Assembly (NCBI RefSeq): GCF_002205635.1
Contig: NZ_NISJ01000003.1
Span: 280,397 to 344,396, forward strand
DNA length: 64,000 nt
DNA from: Sphingopyxis witflariensis
Lineage (GTDB): Bacteria > Pseudomonadota > Alphaproteobacteria > Sphingomonadales > Sphingomonadaceae
Reading direction: 5' to 3'
Each line of letters begins with the position of its first letter. The first letter of the stretch is position 1. Under the pieces are notes generated by a model, which was given only the letters and a program-made list of their open reading frames with translations, was not told the DNA's origin and did not search any database. The position numbers were made by a program, and so were the translations under genes. Below, piece by piece: positions 29,060 to 38,294 of the stretch.

Positions 29060-29635
29060 CTAACCCGTCCAGAGCATCACCATCTCATACGCAAAACCCA
29101 GAAAGGTCAGCGTCAGACCGACGACGAACAGGCGATAGGCATAGGCAAGATAGCGATATTTGCGCCGCGCGAGGACGATGCCATTTTGATAGGTGTCGCG
29201 CAGCATCGTTTCGTACAAATCTTCCTCGTTCCGCAACCGCGCCTTCACCGCGTCGATAAACTCATCCTCGTCCATCTGCGAAAAGCGGCCGAAGAAGAGG
29301 ATATTGCTGTGATCCTTGCCATCCTTGTAAACCACCGGCGGCGCCTTGCCGACGCGCGGCAGCACGGCGGACACTGCAAGCAGCGCCGACAGGAAGGAAA
29401 AGGTCGCGAGGATCGTCAGCGGCATCGCGAGCGCCCCTGCCCCGGCGCGCGCCTGCCCCACCGCCAGCGTGAAGACGACGAAGGTTGCGCCCATCAGGAT
29501 CGACGCTTTCTGGTCGGCCATTTGCGACAGCTGCATGGTCAATTGCTGGTTGGTTCGCACCAGATGGACCGCATTGGGCGGAAAGGAGATCGCCGGTCGT
29601 GCTGCCGCCTGCGTGTCGTCGCGTTCCGCGTCCAT
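29060..29635 (-). CDS. Pycsar-effector-like membrane protein (DUF5706 type)
   Basis: A 191-residue protein with three predicted membrane helices (about 46-62, 72-92 and 166-188) and a soluble loop between the second and third. The first helix is introduced by QMADQKASILMGATF, which is the hallmark of the PycTM/DUF5706 domain of Pycsar anti-phage effectors. In those systems the effector disrupts the membrane when it senses cyclic CMP or UMP. I see no nucleotide cyclase gene nearby, so this is an orphan that may have another role. The ATG at 29635 gives the canonical start. Confidence 0.7.
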   Translation of the reverse strand: MDAERDDTQAAARPAISFPPNAVHLVRTNQQLTMQLSQMADQKASILMGATFVVFTLAVGQARAGAGALAMPLTILATFSFLSALLAVSAVLPRVGKAPPVVYKDGKDHSNILFFGRFSQMDEDEFIDAVKARLRNEEDLYETMLRDTYQNGIVLARRKYRYLAYAYRLFVVGLTLTFLGFAYEMVMLWTG

Positions 29636-29782
29636 AAGCCCGTCCCCCTGCTTTATGCCCAGCGATGGCACGTCCGACCGATTGCGGCAAGATGCTGCCC
29701 TGTTCCCGCCGCATTCGCTTGCCAATCGGGAGATGGCGCGGCATGCCCGCGCGCAACTTTATTCCTTTATGGGACGCATCCT

Positions 29783-30019
29783 ATGAGCACCGCCCTGCGC
29801 GACCAGATTTTTGGCCTGATCGGCCCCTTCAACAAAAAGGGCGTCGAACTGACCGATGCGACGACCTTTGCCGGCGACCTCGAATGGGACAGCCTGACGG
29901 TGATGGATTTCGTCGCCGAGGTGGAAGACACGTTCGACATCATCATCAGCATGAACATGCAGGCCGAAATCGAAACCGTCGGCCAGCTGGTCGCCGCTGT
30001 CGAGAAATTGCAGGGCTAG
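29783..30019 (+). CDS. acpP: Acyl carrier protein for sphingolipid synthesis
   Basis: A 78-residue acyl carrier protein. Ser37 in EWDSLTVMDF is the phosphopantetheine attachment site. It differs from housekeeping AcpP and sits directly before the serine palmitoyltransferase gene. In Caulobacter and sphingomonads such a dedicated ACP delivers the acyl chain to Spt. A palindromic repeat fills the 94 bp gap before spt. Confidence 0.88.
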   Translation: MSTALRDQIFGLIGPFNKKGVELTDATTFAGDLEWDSLTVMDFVAEVEDTFDIIISMNMQAEIETVGQLVAAVEKLQG

Positions 30020-30026
30020 GAAAATT

Positions 30027-30100
30027 GTTCCCCCGGCAAAAGCCGGGGTCCCATGCAACCTTGCACAACCCATCTGGGCCCCGGCTTTCGCCGGGGAACA
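30027..30100. repeat. Palindromic repeat (CCCCGGC..GCCGGGG family)
   Basis: TTCCCCCGGCAAAAGCCGGGG and the later CCCCGGCTTTCGCCGGGGAA form a mirrored pair of hairpins. It is inserted between the ACP and spt genes without breaking their order. Confidence 0.75.
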
Positions 30101-30113
30101 TGGAAGAACCACG

Positions 30114-31316
30114 ATGACCGACCTTTTTTCCAAATTCGATCCGCTGATCCAGCAGCGCGAAACGCTGCTCGCGACCGGGGTCACCGATCCCTATAATCTG
30201 GTGATGGAAAAGGTGGTCTCGCCGACCGTCGCCATCTGCAACGGGCGCGAGACGATCCTGCTCGGCACCTATAATTATATGGGCATGACCTTCGACGAGG
30301 ATGTCATCGCGGCGGGCAAGGATGCGCTCGACAAATTCGGCGCCGGCACGACCGGCAGCCGCGTCCTCAACGGCACCTATCAGGGCCATAAGGAATGCGA
30401 AGAGGCGCTGAAGGAATTTTACGCCATGGACCATGCCATGGTGTTTTCGACCGGATACCAGGCGAACCTGGGCATCATCAGCACGATCGCCGGCAAGGGC
30501 GACTATGTCATCCTCGACATCGACAGCCATGCGTCAATCTATGACGGCTGCGCGATGGGCAATGCCGAAATCGTCGCCTTCCGCCACAATGACGTCGAAG
30601 CGCTCGAAAAGCGCCTGAAGCGCCTGCCCGCCGAAGCCGGCAAGCTGGTCGTGCTCGAAGGCGTCTATTCGATGCTCGGCGACGTCGCACCGCTGAAGGA
30701 AATGATCCGCGTCTCGAAGGAAGCCGGCGCGATGGTGCTGGTCGACGAGGCGCATTCGATGGGCTTCATCGGCGAACATGGCCGCGGCGTCGCCGAGGCG
30801 CAGGGCGTATTGGACGACGTCGATTTCGTGATCGGCACGTTCAGCAAGAGCGTCGGCACCGTCGGCGGTTTCTGCGTGTCGAACCATCCGAAGTTCGAAA
30901 TCCTGCGGCTCGTCTGCCGTCCCTATGTGTTCACCGCCTCGCTGCCCCCCAGCGTCGTTGCGACCGCGGCGACGAGCATCCGCAAGCTGATGCACGGGTC
31001 GAACAAGCGCGCGCATCTGTGGGAAAATTCGAAGCTGCTGCACAAGGGACTGCGCGACCTCGGCTTCACGCTTGGCACCGACGAGCCGCAGTCGGCGATC
31101 ATCGCGGTGATCATGCCCGACCTCGAACAGGGCGCAATGATGTGGGAAGCGCTGCTCGAAGAGGGGCTGTACGTCAACCTCGCCCGCCCGCCCGCAACCC
31201 CCGCCGGCATGACCCTGCTGCGCTGCTCGTTGTGCGCCGAACACACGACCGAACAGGTCGGCGAGATCCTCGGCCGGTTCGAACGCGCGGGCAAACGCAT
31301 CGGGATTATCGGCTGA
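30114..31316 (+). CDS. spt: Serine palmitoyltransferase
   Basis: A 400-residue alpha-oxoamine synthase that condenses serine with an acyl thioester to 3-ketosphinganine, the first step of sphingolipid synthesis. The PLP lysine is Lys245 in GTFSKSVGTVGG. His139 (IDSHAS) stacks on PLP and Asp211 (VDEAHS) pairs with its ring nitrogen. Sequence and length agree with the soluble Sphingomonas enzyme. It follows its ACP gene. This gene explains the sphingolipid-containing envelope of the group. Confidence 0.95.
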   Translation: MTDLFSKFDPLIQQRETLLATGVTDPYNLVMEKVVSPTVAICNGRETILLGTYNYMGMTFDEDVIAAGKDALDKFGAGTTGSRVLNGTYQGHKECEEALKEFYAMDHAMVFSTGYQANLGIISTIAGKGDYVILDIDSHASIYDGCAMGNAEIVAFRHNDVEALEKRLKRLPAEAGKLVVLEGVYSMLGDVAPLKEMIRVSKEAGAMVLVDEAHSMGFIGEHGRGVAEAQGVLDDVDFVIGTFSKSVGTVGGFCVSNHPKFEILRLVCRPYVFTASLPPSVVATAATSIRKLMHGSNKRAHLWENSKLLHKGLRDLGFTLGTDEPQSAIIAVIMPDLEQGAMMWEALLEEGLYVNLARPPATPAGMTLLRCSLCAEHTTEQVGEILGRFERAGKRIGIIG

Positions 31317-31429
31317 GCCGACGCATCCAGCCGACCAGCGGATTCTTTTTTGCGCCGAATTGCGTCGCGCTGCGACCGCCCGAGCCTTCGTCGCTTTGCG
31401 ACACGGCGCTTGTCCGGTAAGAAGGGCGC

Positions 31430-33397
31430 GTGTTCGAGAGGGATGGCGATAGCGAAAATGAGGATCGGCGGGAGCGGTTGCGCTTCTGGCTGACGATCGG
31501 CGTCGCCACCATTTTGACGGGGGTCGTCGTGGCGCTCGTCCTGCTGCTCTCCCGCGCCAACGACAATTACGACCGCTCGCTCGGCTGGCAGCGACAGAGC
31601 CTCGAGGTCATTTCGCAGACGCGCTCGCTCGACGCCGCGCTGGCGCGCGCCGAAGCCGCGCTCGGGCGTTTTGCGGTCGGGCTGCAAAAGGAGGACGGCC
31701 GCGTCTTCGAACAGCAATGGGGTCGGTCGCGGCAATATCTGGCCCTGTTGCAACGCAACGTCCGTGACAATCCGAAACAGTCGGCCCTGGTCACCGAACT
31801 GGCGCGCGAAATGGACCGTCGCGGTGCGCAGCTGGGCGACGCCGCGCTCAGCGCCAATTACCATCAGACCGTCGCCGCCATCTCGAAATATCATGCCGCC
31901 GGGCATGACGAGGGCCTGACCCGCATCGACAAGCTGTTGACCCAGATCAGCAACAACGAGCGCGAATTGCTGCGCGAACGCAACCGCGTCACGACCGCCG
32001 ACCGCACGAACCTCAATCAATATCTCCTGCTCTTTTCGCTACTCGGCGCGGCCGCCGCAATCTTTGCGATCGGCGCGACCTTCTCCTTCGTCCGGTCCGA
32101 GGCCGATCGCCGGCTCGCGCGGCGCGAGCAGATCGCTGAAAGCGACCGCGCAATGCAGCTCGAAGCGGCGGTCGACGCCCGCACGACCGAGCTTGCCGAG
32201 GCGAATAGCGCGCTGCGCAGCGAAATGAGCGAACGCGAGGAGGCCCAGGCGCAGTTGCGTCAGGCGCAGAAGATGGAGGCGGTCGGCCAATTGACCGGCG
32301 GTATCGCGCACGACTTCAACAATATGCTCGCTGTCGTCGTCGGCGGCATCGAGCTGGCGCAGCGCTTCCTGTCCGGCACGCCCGAAAAGGCCGAACGGCA
32401 TCTGAACAATGCACTCGACGGCGCCAATCGCGCCGCCGATCTGACCCGGCGCCTCTTGACCTTTGCGCGATCCGAACCGGCGCGGCCCGAAATGACCGTC
32501 GTCGACGACTGTATCACCGGCTTCGCCGAACTGGTCGAACGGACGATCGGCGATCGCATCGCGCTGACCCTCGACCTTGGCGCCCCCGGCCTTGCCTGCT
32601 GGCTCGACCGGCGGCAGTTTGAAAATGCGCTATTGAACCTCGCCGTTAATGCGCGCGACGCGATGGAGGGCCATGGGGCGCTGACCATTCGCACGCTGGT
32701 CGATGAAACCGAGGACACCGCAGCGCTGGCGGTGCAGGTGATCGACACGGGCTGCGGCATGTCAGCGGAGGTGCTCGAGCGCGTTTTCGACCCCTTTTAC
32801 ACCACCAAGCCTGCGGGTCAGGGGACGGGCCTGGGCATGAGCCAGGTCTTCGCCTTTTGTCGCCAGTCGGACGGAGAGGTGCAAATTCATTCGACCGAAG
32901 GCGAAGGCACCAGCGTCGCGATGATGCTTCCCGTCGCGCAGCCCGAGCAGGCGATCGCAAGCCAGGACGATCCCGACGAGAAAGCGGTGCATCACGGCCA
33001 CCCCGTCCACCGGTTGAATATCCTCGTTGTCGAGGATGATCAGCGCGTTCTCGCCGCCACGGTCGATGCGGTGAGCGAACTCGGCCATCATGCGGTTGCC
33101 TGCGGCAATCCGCTCGATGCAGAGGGGCTCGTCAAGGAGCATGGCGGATTTGACCTGATATTGAGCGATGTGCTGATGCCCGAGCTGACCGGCCCCGAAA
33201 TGGTGGCGCAGCTGAAAGAGACATGGCCCGAGGTGTCGGTGCTGTTCGTCACCGGCTATGCCGGCGACGCGAGCGAGGTCGCCAGTTTCGGCGACCATGA
33301 TGTGCTGCGCAAACCCTTCACTCTCGCCGCGCTCGACCAGGCCATTCGTCGCAATGGTGAGCCGCGGTCGGCGGAAACCGCACGGACCGCGGGTTAG
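31430..33397 (+). CDS. Hybrid sensor histidine kinase with receiver domain
   Basis: A 655-residue membrane kinase. TM1 is at about 19-41, a helical periplasmic sensor (CHASE3-like) at 45-190 and TM2 at 198-221. A coiled coil leads to the HisKA box with His294 (GGIAHDFNNML). The ATPase domain follows (N box with Asn407, G boxes DTGCGMS and GQGTGLGMS). A C-terminal receiver has Asp580 in LILSDVLMP. The start is GTG at 31430. Signal and targets are unknown. It lies 113 bp after spt, so a link to membrane lipid state is possible but unproved. Confidence 0.88.
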   Translation: MFERDGDSENEDRRERLRFWLTIGVATILTGVVVALVLLLSRANDNYDRSLGWQRQSLEVISQTRSLDAALARAEAALGRFAVGLQKEDGRVFEQQWGRSRQYLALLQRNVRDNPKQSALVTELAREMDRRGAQLGDAALSANYHQTVAAISKYHAAGHDEGLTRIDKLLTQISNNERELLRERNRVTTADRTNLNQYLLLFSLLGAAAAIFAIGATFSFVRSEADRRLARREQIAESDRAMQLEAAVDARTTELAEANSALRSEMSEREEAQAQLRQAQKMEAVGQLTGGIAHDFNNMLAVVVGGIELAQRFLSGTPEKAERHLNNALDGANRAADLTRRLLTFARSEPARPEMTVVDDCITGFAELVERTIGDRIALTLDLGAPGLACWLDRRQFENALLNLAVNARDAMEGHGALTIRTLVDETEDTAALAVQVIDTGCGMSAEVLERVFDPFYTTKPAGQGTGLGMSQVFAFCRQSDGEVQIHSTEGEGTSVAMMLPVAQPEQAIASQDDPDEKAVHHGHPVHRLNILVVEDDQRVLAATVDAVSELGHHAVACGNPLDAEGLVKEHGGFDLILSDVLMPELTGPEMVAQLKETWPEVSVLFVTGYAGDASEVASFGDHDVLRKPFTLAALDQAIRRNGEPRSAETARTAG

Positions 33398-34254
33398 CGG
33401 ATCGCCCCGCTACGCATCAGCCGCGGCACCAGAGTCAACGCGGCGACCAGCGGCCAGCGGCGCTGCCACGGCTTGATCTCTATCTTCGTTCCCGCGTGGC
33501 GATTGATCTTCCATGCCAGATAATCAATGCCGCCAGCGTAGGTCAGGCTGGCCTTCGCGAGCCGGGCGATGCTGAGCGCCTTGCCCTCCATCCGCCGACG
33601 CCACCAGCTGCCGCTCGGCGCACCGGCGGGAATGGCCGCCATCGCGGGTCCGCTAAAGCGTTGGTAACGATCAGCGTCGGCGTCGACCACCGATTGCGCG
33701 CGTCCGGTCCGCTCGGCGCGCAATTCGACCGAATATGTGAGGGAAAAAGCACGCCGCCACCAGTCGAGCGGCGCCTCGCCGTCGACCGCTCCTGCCGCCG
33801 CGAGCAAGGTCGGCGCGGCACGCGCGACAGCCGCGACCGCGCGATCGCGCGCGGTATCGTCAACCGCCCACACGAGCCGCGACGGCTGCGCGAAACGCGC
33901 CCACACCGACACATTGCGCGTCTCGGGGCCGCACAGCCGGTGAAAATCGCCTTCGCTCAGCACCGCATATTTTGCGATCAAGCCATTGTGCTGGAAAGGA
34001 AAGACATTGGGGGGGATCAGCCGGTTGGCCACCGCCATCCAATGCCTGGGATAGGCGTCGCCATAATCGGAGACGATCAGGTAGAAATCGAGCATCAGCC
34101 CATCGAGCTGGATCTCGCGCAGGCAGCTGCCATAGAAAAGCACGGCACGCGCGCTGCCCGGATATTGCGCGGCGATCGCCTGCGCCATCGCAGCGACGCG
34201 CGGATCGACCGGAGTCGATAATTCGGCACGGACCAGGTCAAGGAGTTCAGACAT
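33394..34254 (-). CDS. Unknown protein linked to sphingolipid genes
   Basis: A 286-residue soluble protein. Residues 35-60 (AVLFYGSCLREIQ, then LDFYLIVSDYGDAY) resemble a nucleotidyltransferase-like GSxxR plus DxY pattern, but the usual catalytic DxD is not clear. The C-terminal half is helical with a basic end. It follows the lipid kinase gene by 11 bp on the same strand, so the two likely form an operon. In Caulobacter, genes needed for ceramide phosphoglycerate lie beside spt; this may be an equivalent. No enzyme activity is assigned. Confidence 0.6.
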   Translation of the reverse strand: MSELLDLVRAELSTPVDPRVAAMAQAIAAQYPGSARAVLFYGSCLREIQLDGLMLDFYLIVSDYGDAYPRHWMAVANRLIPPNVFPFQHNGLIAKYAVLSEGDFHRLCGPETRNVSVWARFAQPSRLVWAVDDTARDRAVAAVARAAPTLLAAAGAVDGEAPLDWWRRAFSLTYSVELRAERTGRAQSVVDADADRYQRFSGPAMAAIPAGAPSGSWWRRRMEGKALSIARLAKASLTYAGGIDYLAWKINRHAGTKIEIKPWQRRWPLVAALTLVPRLMRSGAIR

Positions 34255-34265
34255 CGTGCGGAACC

Positions 34266-35240
34266 TCAGGCAGCGAGGCGCAGGAACGGAACCGGCTGCG
34301 TCGAGGTGAGGATGATCGGCATGCCGTTCGTCGCCTGGAAAATCTCGCCGTCGAGGATGACGTTCGAGCGTTCACCTTCGATGCGGATTTCGTCGCCTTG
34401 TTGGAAATGAACGCCGTCGAGCTGATTCTGCCCCAGCGTTCCGCGCCAGGTCGCGCTGAGCATGCGAAAAACCGCACCGACGTTGCTGTCGGTCGCGAGC
34501 AACTTCATATGGCCGTTCGTGCCGCCGCCGTCGCTGGTGCGGATGCTGAGCAGCAGCTTTTCCAGCGTGGTGACGATCAGAAGCGAAAATTTGCCCTTGA
34601 GCACGCCTTGCCGGATCAGCGACACGGTCATCGGTTCGGGCTTGGGCGGCAGGCGTCCGCCGCCGATGCCAAAGATGATCGCGAACAGCCCGAGCACCGC
34701 GGCCAGAAAATGCGACAACCCGTTGGGCAGGCCGAGCGGATAAATGCGGTTGCGGCAATAGAGCATGACGTCGGCAAGATAGGCCCCGCCGAGGAACATG
34801 CCGAGCACCGGCCGGGCTTCGCCGCCGCTGTCGAGCGAGATCAGCTGACGCTCGATCACATGATCTTCGAGCTGGTCCGATTCGACGAGTTCGACGACGC
34901 GCTTCAACGCCTTGATCGGGTCGCCGACCGCGCCGAGGTCGAGCGCGATCAAATTGGTCTTGCCGTTCGGCAACACTGCGACCGGCGGCGGCGAACCGCC
35001 AAAATAGCCGCCCGAATAAAGCTCGGTCAACGCCGCCTGAACGGTGCCGTCGCCACCGTTGATCACGACGACGCGCGGCGACACCATCGCGATGGTGCGG
35101 ATAGCCTCACCGATCTGGTCGACATCCTCGACCTCATAATGAAAAATATCGGGATGCGCGGCGCAATATTCGCGCACCTGCGGCAGCAGAGCGCGGTTTC
35201 CCGTGGAATGGGGATTGGAAAGAAGTGCGACGCTGGCCAT
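34266..35240 (-). CDS. Diacylglycerol/ceramide kinase-family lipid kinase
   Basis: A 324-residue DAGK-catalytic-domain protein. The nucleotide motif is NGGDGTVQAAL at residues 61-71, with LPNGKTNLIALDLG near 110. The C-terminal beta domain (QLDGVHFQQGDEIRIEGE) matches the YegS/DgkB/LCB5 architecture. The family phosphorylates diacylglycerol, sphingoid bases or ceramide. Its place near spt makes a ceramide-type substrate attractive; a bacterial ceramide kinase of this family is known from Caulobacter. General diacylglycerol kinase remains possible. Confidence 0.82.
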   Translation of the reverse strand: MASVALLSNPHSTGNRALLPQVREYCAAHPDIFHYEVEDVDQIGEAIRTIAMVSPRVVVINGGDGTVQAALTELYSGGYFGGSPPPVAVLPNGKTNLIALDLGAVGDPIKALKRVVELVESDQLEDHVIERQLISLDSGGEARPVLGMFLGGAYLADVMLYCRNRIYPLGLPNGLSHFLAAVLGLFAIIFGIGGGRLPPKPEPMTVSLIRQGVLKGKFSLLIVTTLEKLLLSIRTSDGGGTNGHMKLLATDSNVGAVFRMLSATWRGTLGQNQLDGVHFQQGDEIRIEGERSNVILDGEIFQATNGMPIILTSTQPVPFLRLAA

Positions 35241-35247
35241 CCCTGCC

Positions 35248-35721
35248 TTACATATATTTCATGGTGATGGAGATCGTCTTCGGCGCGTTGCCGACCTCAA
35301 AAGCGGTCTTCTTGTAACTCGGCTTGCCAAGATTGAAGATATTGATGCTGGGGTTGTTCGACATACCGCCGCCATCCGCAGACAAATCGGTCTTGCCATT
35401 GCCGTTGACGTCATGGCGCACGGCAATGCCGTATGTCCCGGCCGCAGGCAGCGGCACGCAAACAGTCATCGAACCGGCGCGCGCGGGCACCTCGATCCGG
35501 CTGATCCAGCGTCCCTTGGCCAGCCAATCCGACGGGGTTGCGCGATAGCTTTGCACGCGCACCTTGCCCGTTCCGGCCTTGAGGCCGCTGATCTGAACCA
35601 AAGTCGACGGTCCCCTCTGGCACTTCGACAGATCGTTCGACAAGACCTGCCCTTCGGCACTGGCCGGTCCTGCGACCGCCAGCAGAAGAACACAAAGTGA
35701 CGTCGATACAAATTTCGACAT
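35248..35721 (-). CDS. Secreted DUF2141-family protein
   Basis: A 157-residue protein with a signal peptide (about residues 1-22) and one DUF2141 domain from about 40, with the typical AVRHDVNGNGKTDLS calcium-like loop and ending ISITMKYM. It is a paralogue of the gene at 57634-58089. It is close to the lipid kinase gene (7 bp gap) and may be co-transcribed. The function of the family is unknown; periplasmic location is expected. Confidence 0.85.
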   Translation of the reverse strand: MSKFVSTSLCVLLLAVAGPASAEGQVLSNDLSKCQRGPSTLVQISGLKAGTGKVRVQSYRATPSDWLAKGRWISRIEVPARAGSMTVCVPLPAAGTYGIAVRHDVNGNGKTDLSADGGGMSNNPSINIFNLGKPSYKKTAFEVGNAPKTISITMKYM

Positions 35722-35840
35722 GACGCACTAGCTCCCAGTGGTTATAGCCATCTCAGCCACGCTGATATGGATCCCTGTCGCCCTGAAACGGCATATCGGA
35801 ACCATTTGCGGCCAAATCATGGTGATGGGGCGACCAAAGA

Positions 35841-37049
35841 TTGATTAAGCTTCCTGCCATCGACCGCTACATTGCGCGGCTCATCTTTTTCCCCATGGTC
35901 GGCACGCTCGTCCTGTCGGCGATGCTGCTCGTGCTCGAAAAAATGCTGCGGCTGTTCGACTTCGTCGCAACCGAAGGCGGCCCCGTCAGCGTCGTGTGGC
36001 GGATGCTTGCCAATCTGATCCCCGAATATCTCTCGCTCGGCATACCGATCGGGCTGATGCTGGGCATCCTCCTTGCCTTTCGCAAGCTTGCGACGTCGAG
36101 CGAACTCGACGTGCTGAAGGGCGTGGGGATGAGCTTTGGCCGCTTGCTGCGCGTGCCCTTCGCTTATGCGATCGCGCTCGCGGCGCTCAACCTGGCGATT
36201 GTCGGCTTCATCCAGCCCTATGCCCGATATGCCTATGAAGGACTGCAGTTCGAACTGCGATCGGGGGCGCTCGGCGCGTCGATCAAGGTCGGCGAATTCA
36301 CCAAATTGGGCGACCGCATGACGCTGCGGATCGAGGAAAGCTACAATGACGGGCGCAGCCTGCGTGGCATTTTCGTGCGCGGCGACAATAAGGATGGCCA
36401 GCGCGTATCGGCGACCGCAGCGCGCGGACAATTTCTGGCGACCGACGACCCCAATACGATTATCCTGCGCCTGTCGCAGGGCGTGCTGATCCACGAATCG
36501 CCGAAATTCGCGGTGCCCCGCGTGCTGACCTTCGACAATCACGACCTGCCAATCCCGCTGCCCAAGATCGAAGCCTTCCGCACCCGCGGCGGCGCCGATC
36601 GCGAAATGACGATTCCCGAGCTGTTTGTTGCCGGCAAGGACCAGAGCGAATCGCCCGACACAAGATTGGCATTGCGCGCGAATTTCCACTTCCGCATCGT
36701 CGAAGTGATGTCGATGTTCCTGATCCCGCTGATCGCAATCGCGCTCGCCATCCCGCCCAAGCGATCAACATCGTCGCTGGGCGTGTTCCTGTCGATCGTG
36801 CTGCTGGTGACGCAGCACAAGATCAACCAATATGCCGAGGATCTGGGCGCGCGCGGGACGATCGACCCGCTGATCGCGCTATGGGTGCCTTTCCTGCTGT
36901 TCGCGGGGCTTGCGATCTGGATGTATTATACCGTCGCGCATGTGCCCGGCGGCCAGCCGATCGGCGCGCTGGAGCGCGTCGCGACCAAGGCGGGGCAGAA
37001 AATCCGCGGGCTCGCCAAGATTTTCCAGCGCAAGCAGCAGATCGCCTGA
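35841..37049 (+). CDS. lptF: LPS export permease LptF
   Basis: A 402-residue inner-membrane protein of the LptF/LptG family, with three membrane helices in the N-terminal third (about 15-35, 55-80 and 100-120), a periplasmic jellyroll in the middle and three helices at the end. It forms the LptB2FG transporter with the next gene. The start codon seems to be TTG (35841), since no in-frame ATG fits the conserved N-terminus. Its stop overlaps the lptG start (TGATG), so the two are translationally coupled. Confidence 0.9.
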   Translation: MIKLPAIDRYIARLIFFPMVGTLVLSAMLLVLEKMLRLFDFVATEGGPVSVVWRMLANLIPEYLSLGIPIGLMLGILLAFRKLATSSELDVLKGVGMSFGRLLRVPFAYAIALAALNLAIVGFIQPYARYAYEGLQFELRSGALGASIKVGEFTKLGDRMTLRIEESYNDGRSLRGIFVRGDNKDGQRVSATAARGQFLATDDPNTIILRLSQGVLIHESPKFAVPRVLTFDNHDLPIPLPKIEAFRTRGGADREMTIPELFVAGKDQSESPDTRLALRANFHFRIVEVMSMFLIPLIAIALAIPPKRSTSSLGVFLSIVLLVTQHKINQYAEDLGARGTIDPLIALWVPFLLFAGLAIWMYYTVAHVPGGQPIGALERVATKAGQKIRGLAKIFQRKQQIA

Positions 37050-38146
37050 TGCATCAACTTCATTTTTTCCCGTCGCGCACGATGGCGCTCTATGTCGGGC
37101 GGCTGTTTCTTGTCCGCAGTTTTGCGATCCTGTTCGCGCTGGTGCTGATCCTCCAGACGCTCGATCTGCTTGGCGAGAGCGGCAAGATCCTCGCGGTCGC
37201 GGGCAATAGCGACAGCGATGTGTGGCGCTATGTCGGGCTGCGGCTGCCGCAGATCATCGAGACCTTTCTGCCTTTTTCGGTTTTGCTCGGGACGATCCTG
37301 ACGCTGATCACGCTGAACCAGAATAGCGAAGTGATCGCGATGAAGGCGTCGGGAATGTCGGCGCATCAGGTGCTCGCACCGCTGTTCCTCGCCGCATTGC
37401 TCGTGGCCGGGATCAGTTTCGTCTTCAACGAACGTATCGTCACGCGATCGACCTCGGCGCTCGGCGCCTGGCAAAAGGTCGAATATGCGCAGGTTCCCAA
37501 AGATAATGGCGTTCGCGCGAACATCTGGGTGCGTGCCGGCGACGATTTGATCAATGCTGGCACCGTCGAAACCGGCGGCGATACGGTGAGGCTGAATAAG
37601 ATCACGATTTACGAACGGACCGGGGGCGTCCTGTCGTCAGTGCTGTCGGCCGACAGCGCGCGCGCCGTCGATGGCGGCTGGGAAATGACGGGCGCCAAGC
37701 GTTTCCACCGCCGTTCGGGCACGCTCGAACCCCTCGGCACGGTCATCGCGGCGAAGGGTGTGCGCCCTGACCAGTTTACGCTGGCTCAAGTCGATGGCGA
37801 CGAACTGCCTTTCCTCCAGCTCAAGGCGGCAATCGCGGACCTCGAGGCCGCAGGACGCCCGGTTGACGCGCTGAAGGGCGTGCTCTGGCACAAGATTTCG
37901 GGGCCGCTGTCGGCGATTTTGATGCCGCTGCTCGGCGCGGTCGCGGCCTTTGGCCTTGCACGGTCGGGCAAGCTGTTCGTCCGCGCGATCCTGGGGATGG
38001 GGCTTGGCTTCGCCTATTTCGTCGCCGATAATTTCGCGCTCGCGATGGGCGACTTGGGCGCTTATTCGCCCTTCCTCGCGGCATGGGGGCCGTTCATCCT
38101 TTTCGCGCTGATCGGCGAGATGATCCTGATCCGGAGCGAAGAATAG
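37049..38146 (+). CDS. lptG: LPS export permease LptG
   Basis: A 365-residue partner of LptF with the same six-helix plus periplasmic domain layout (TYP segments GRLFLVRSFAILFALVLIL and LLGAVAAFGLARSGK). It moves LPS, or the sphingolipid-rich outer-leaflet precursor pathway of this group, out of the inner membrane through LptC-A-D. I chose the ATG at 37049, which overlaps the lptF stop by one base, rather than the upstream start that would run deep inside lptF. Confidence 0.92.
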   Translation: MHQLHFFPSRTMALYVGRLFLVRSFAILFALVLILQTLDLLGESGKILAVAGNSDSDVWRYVGLRLPQIIETFLPFSVLLGTILTLITLNQNSEVIAMKASGMSAHQVLAPLFLAALLVAGISFVFNERIVTRSTSALGAWQKVEYAQVPKDNGVRANIWVRAGDDLINAGTVETGGDTVRLNKITIYERTGGVLSSVLSADSARAVDGGWEMTGAKRFHRRSGTLEPLGTVIAAKGVRPDQFTLAQVDGDELPFLQLKAAIADLEAAGRPVDALKGVLWHKISGPLSAILMPLLGAVAAFGLARSGKLFVRAILGMGLGFAYFVADNFALAMGDLGAYSPFLAAWGPFILFALIGEMILIRSEE

Positions 38147-38173
38147 CAGGGCTGCTTTCGGCCGATAAGAGCC

Positions 38174-38258
38174 GTTCCCTGGCGAAAGCCGGGGCCCAAG
38201 CACCAACAGGCAACGGCAGTTTTACGACGCACTGTACCCCGGCTTTCGCCGGGGATCT
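38174..38258. repeat. Palindromic repeat (CCCCGGC..GCCGGGG family)
   Basis: CCTGGCGAAAGCCGGGGCCC and TACCCCGGCTTTCGCCGGGG face each other across about 45 bp after lptG. It may help end lptFG transcription. Confidence 0.75.
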
Positions 38259-38294
38259 GGAATGTCTGGAAACGACCAGTTGCGGGCATAATAT

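Noticed and set aside
29060..29635. Complete Pycsar defence system
   Set aside because: No cyclase gene is adjacent; neighbours are a MATE exporter and sphingolipid genes, so only an orphan effector-like protein is claimed.
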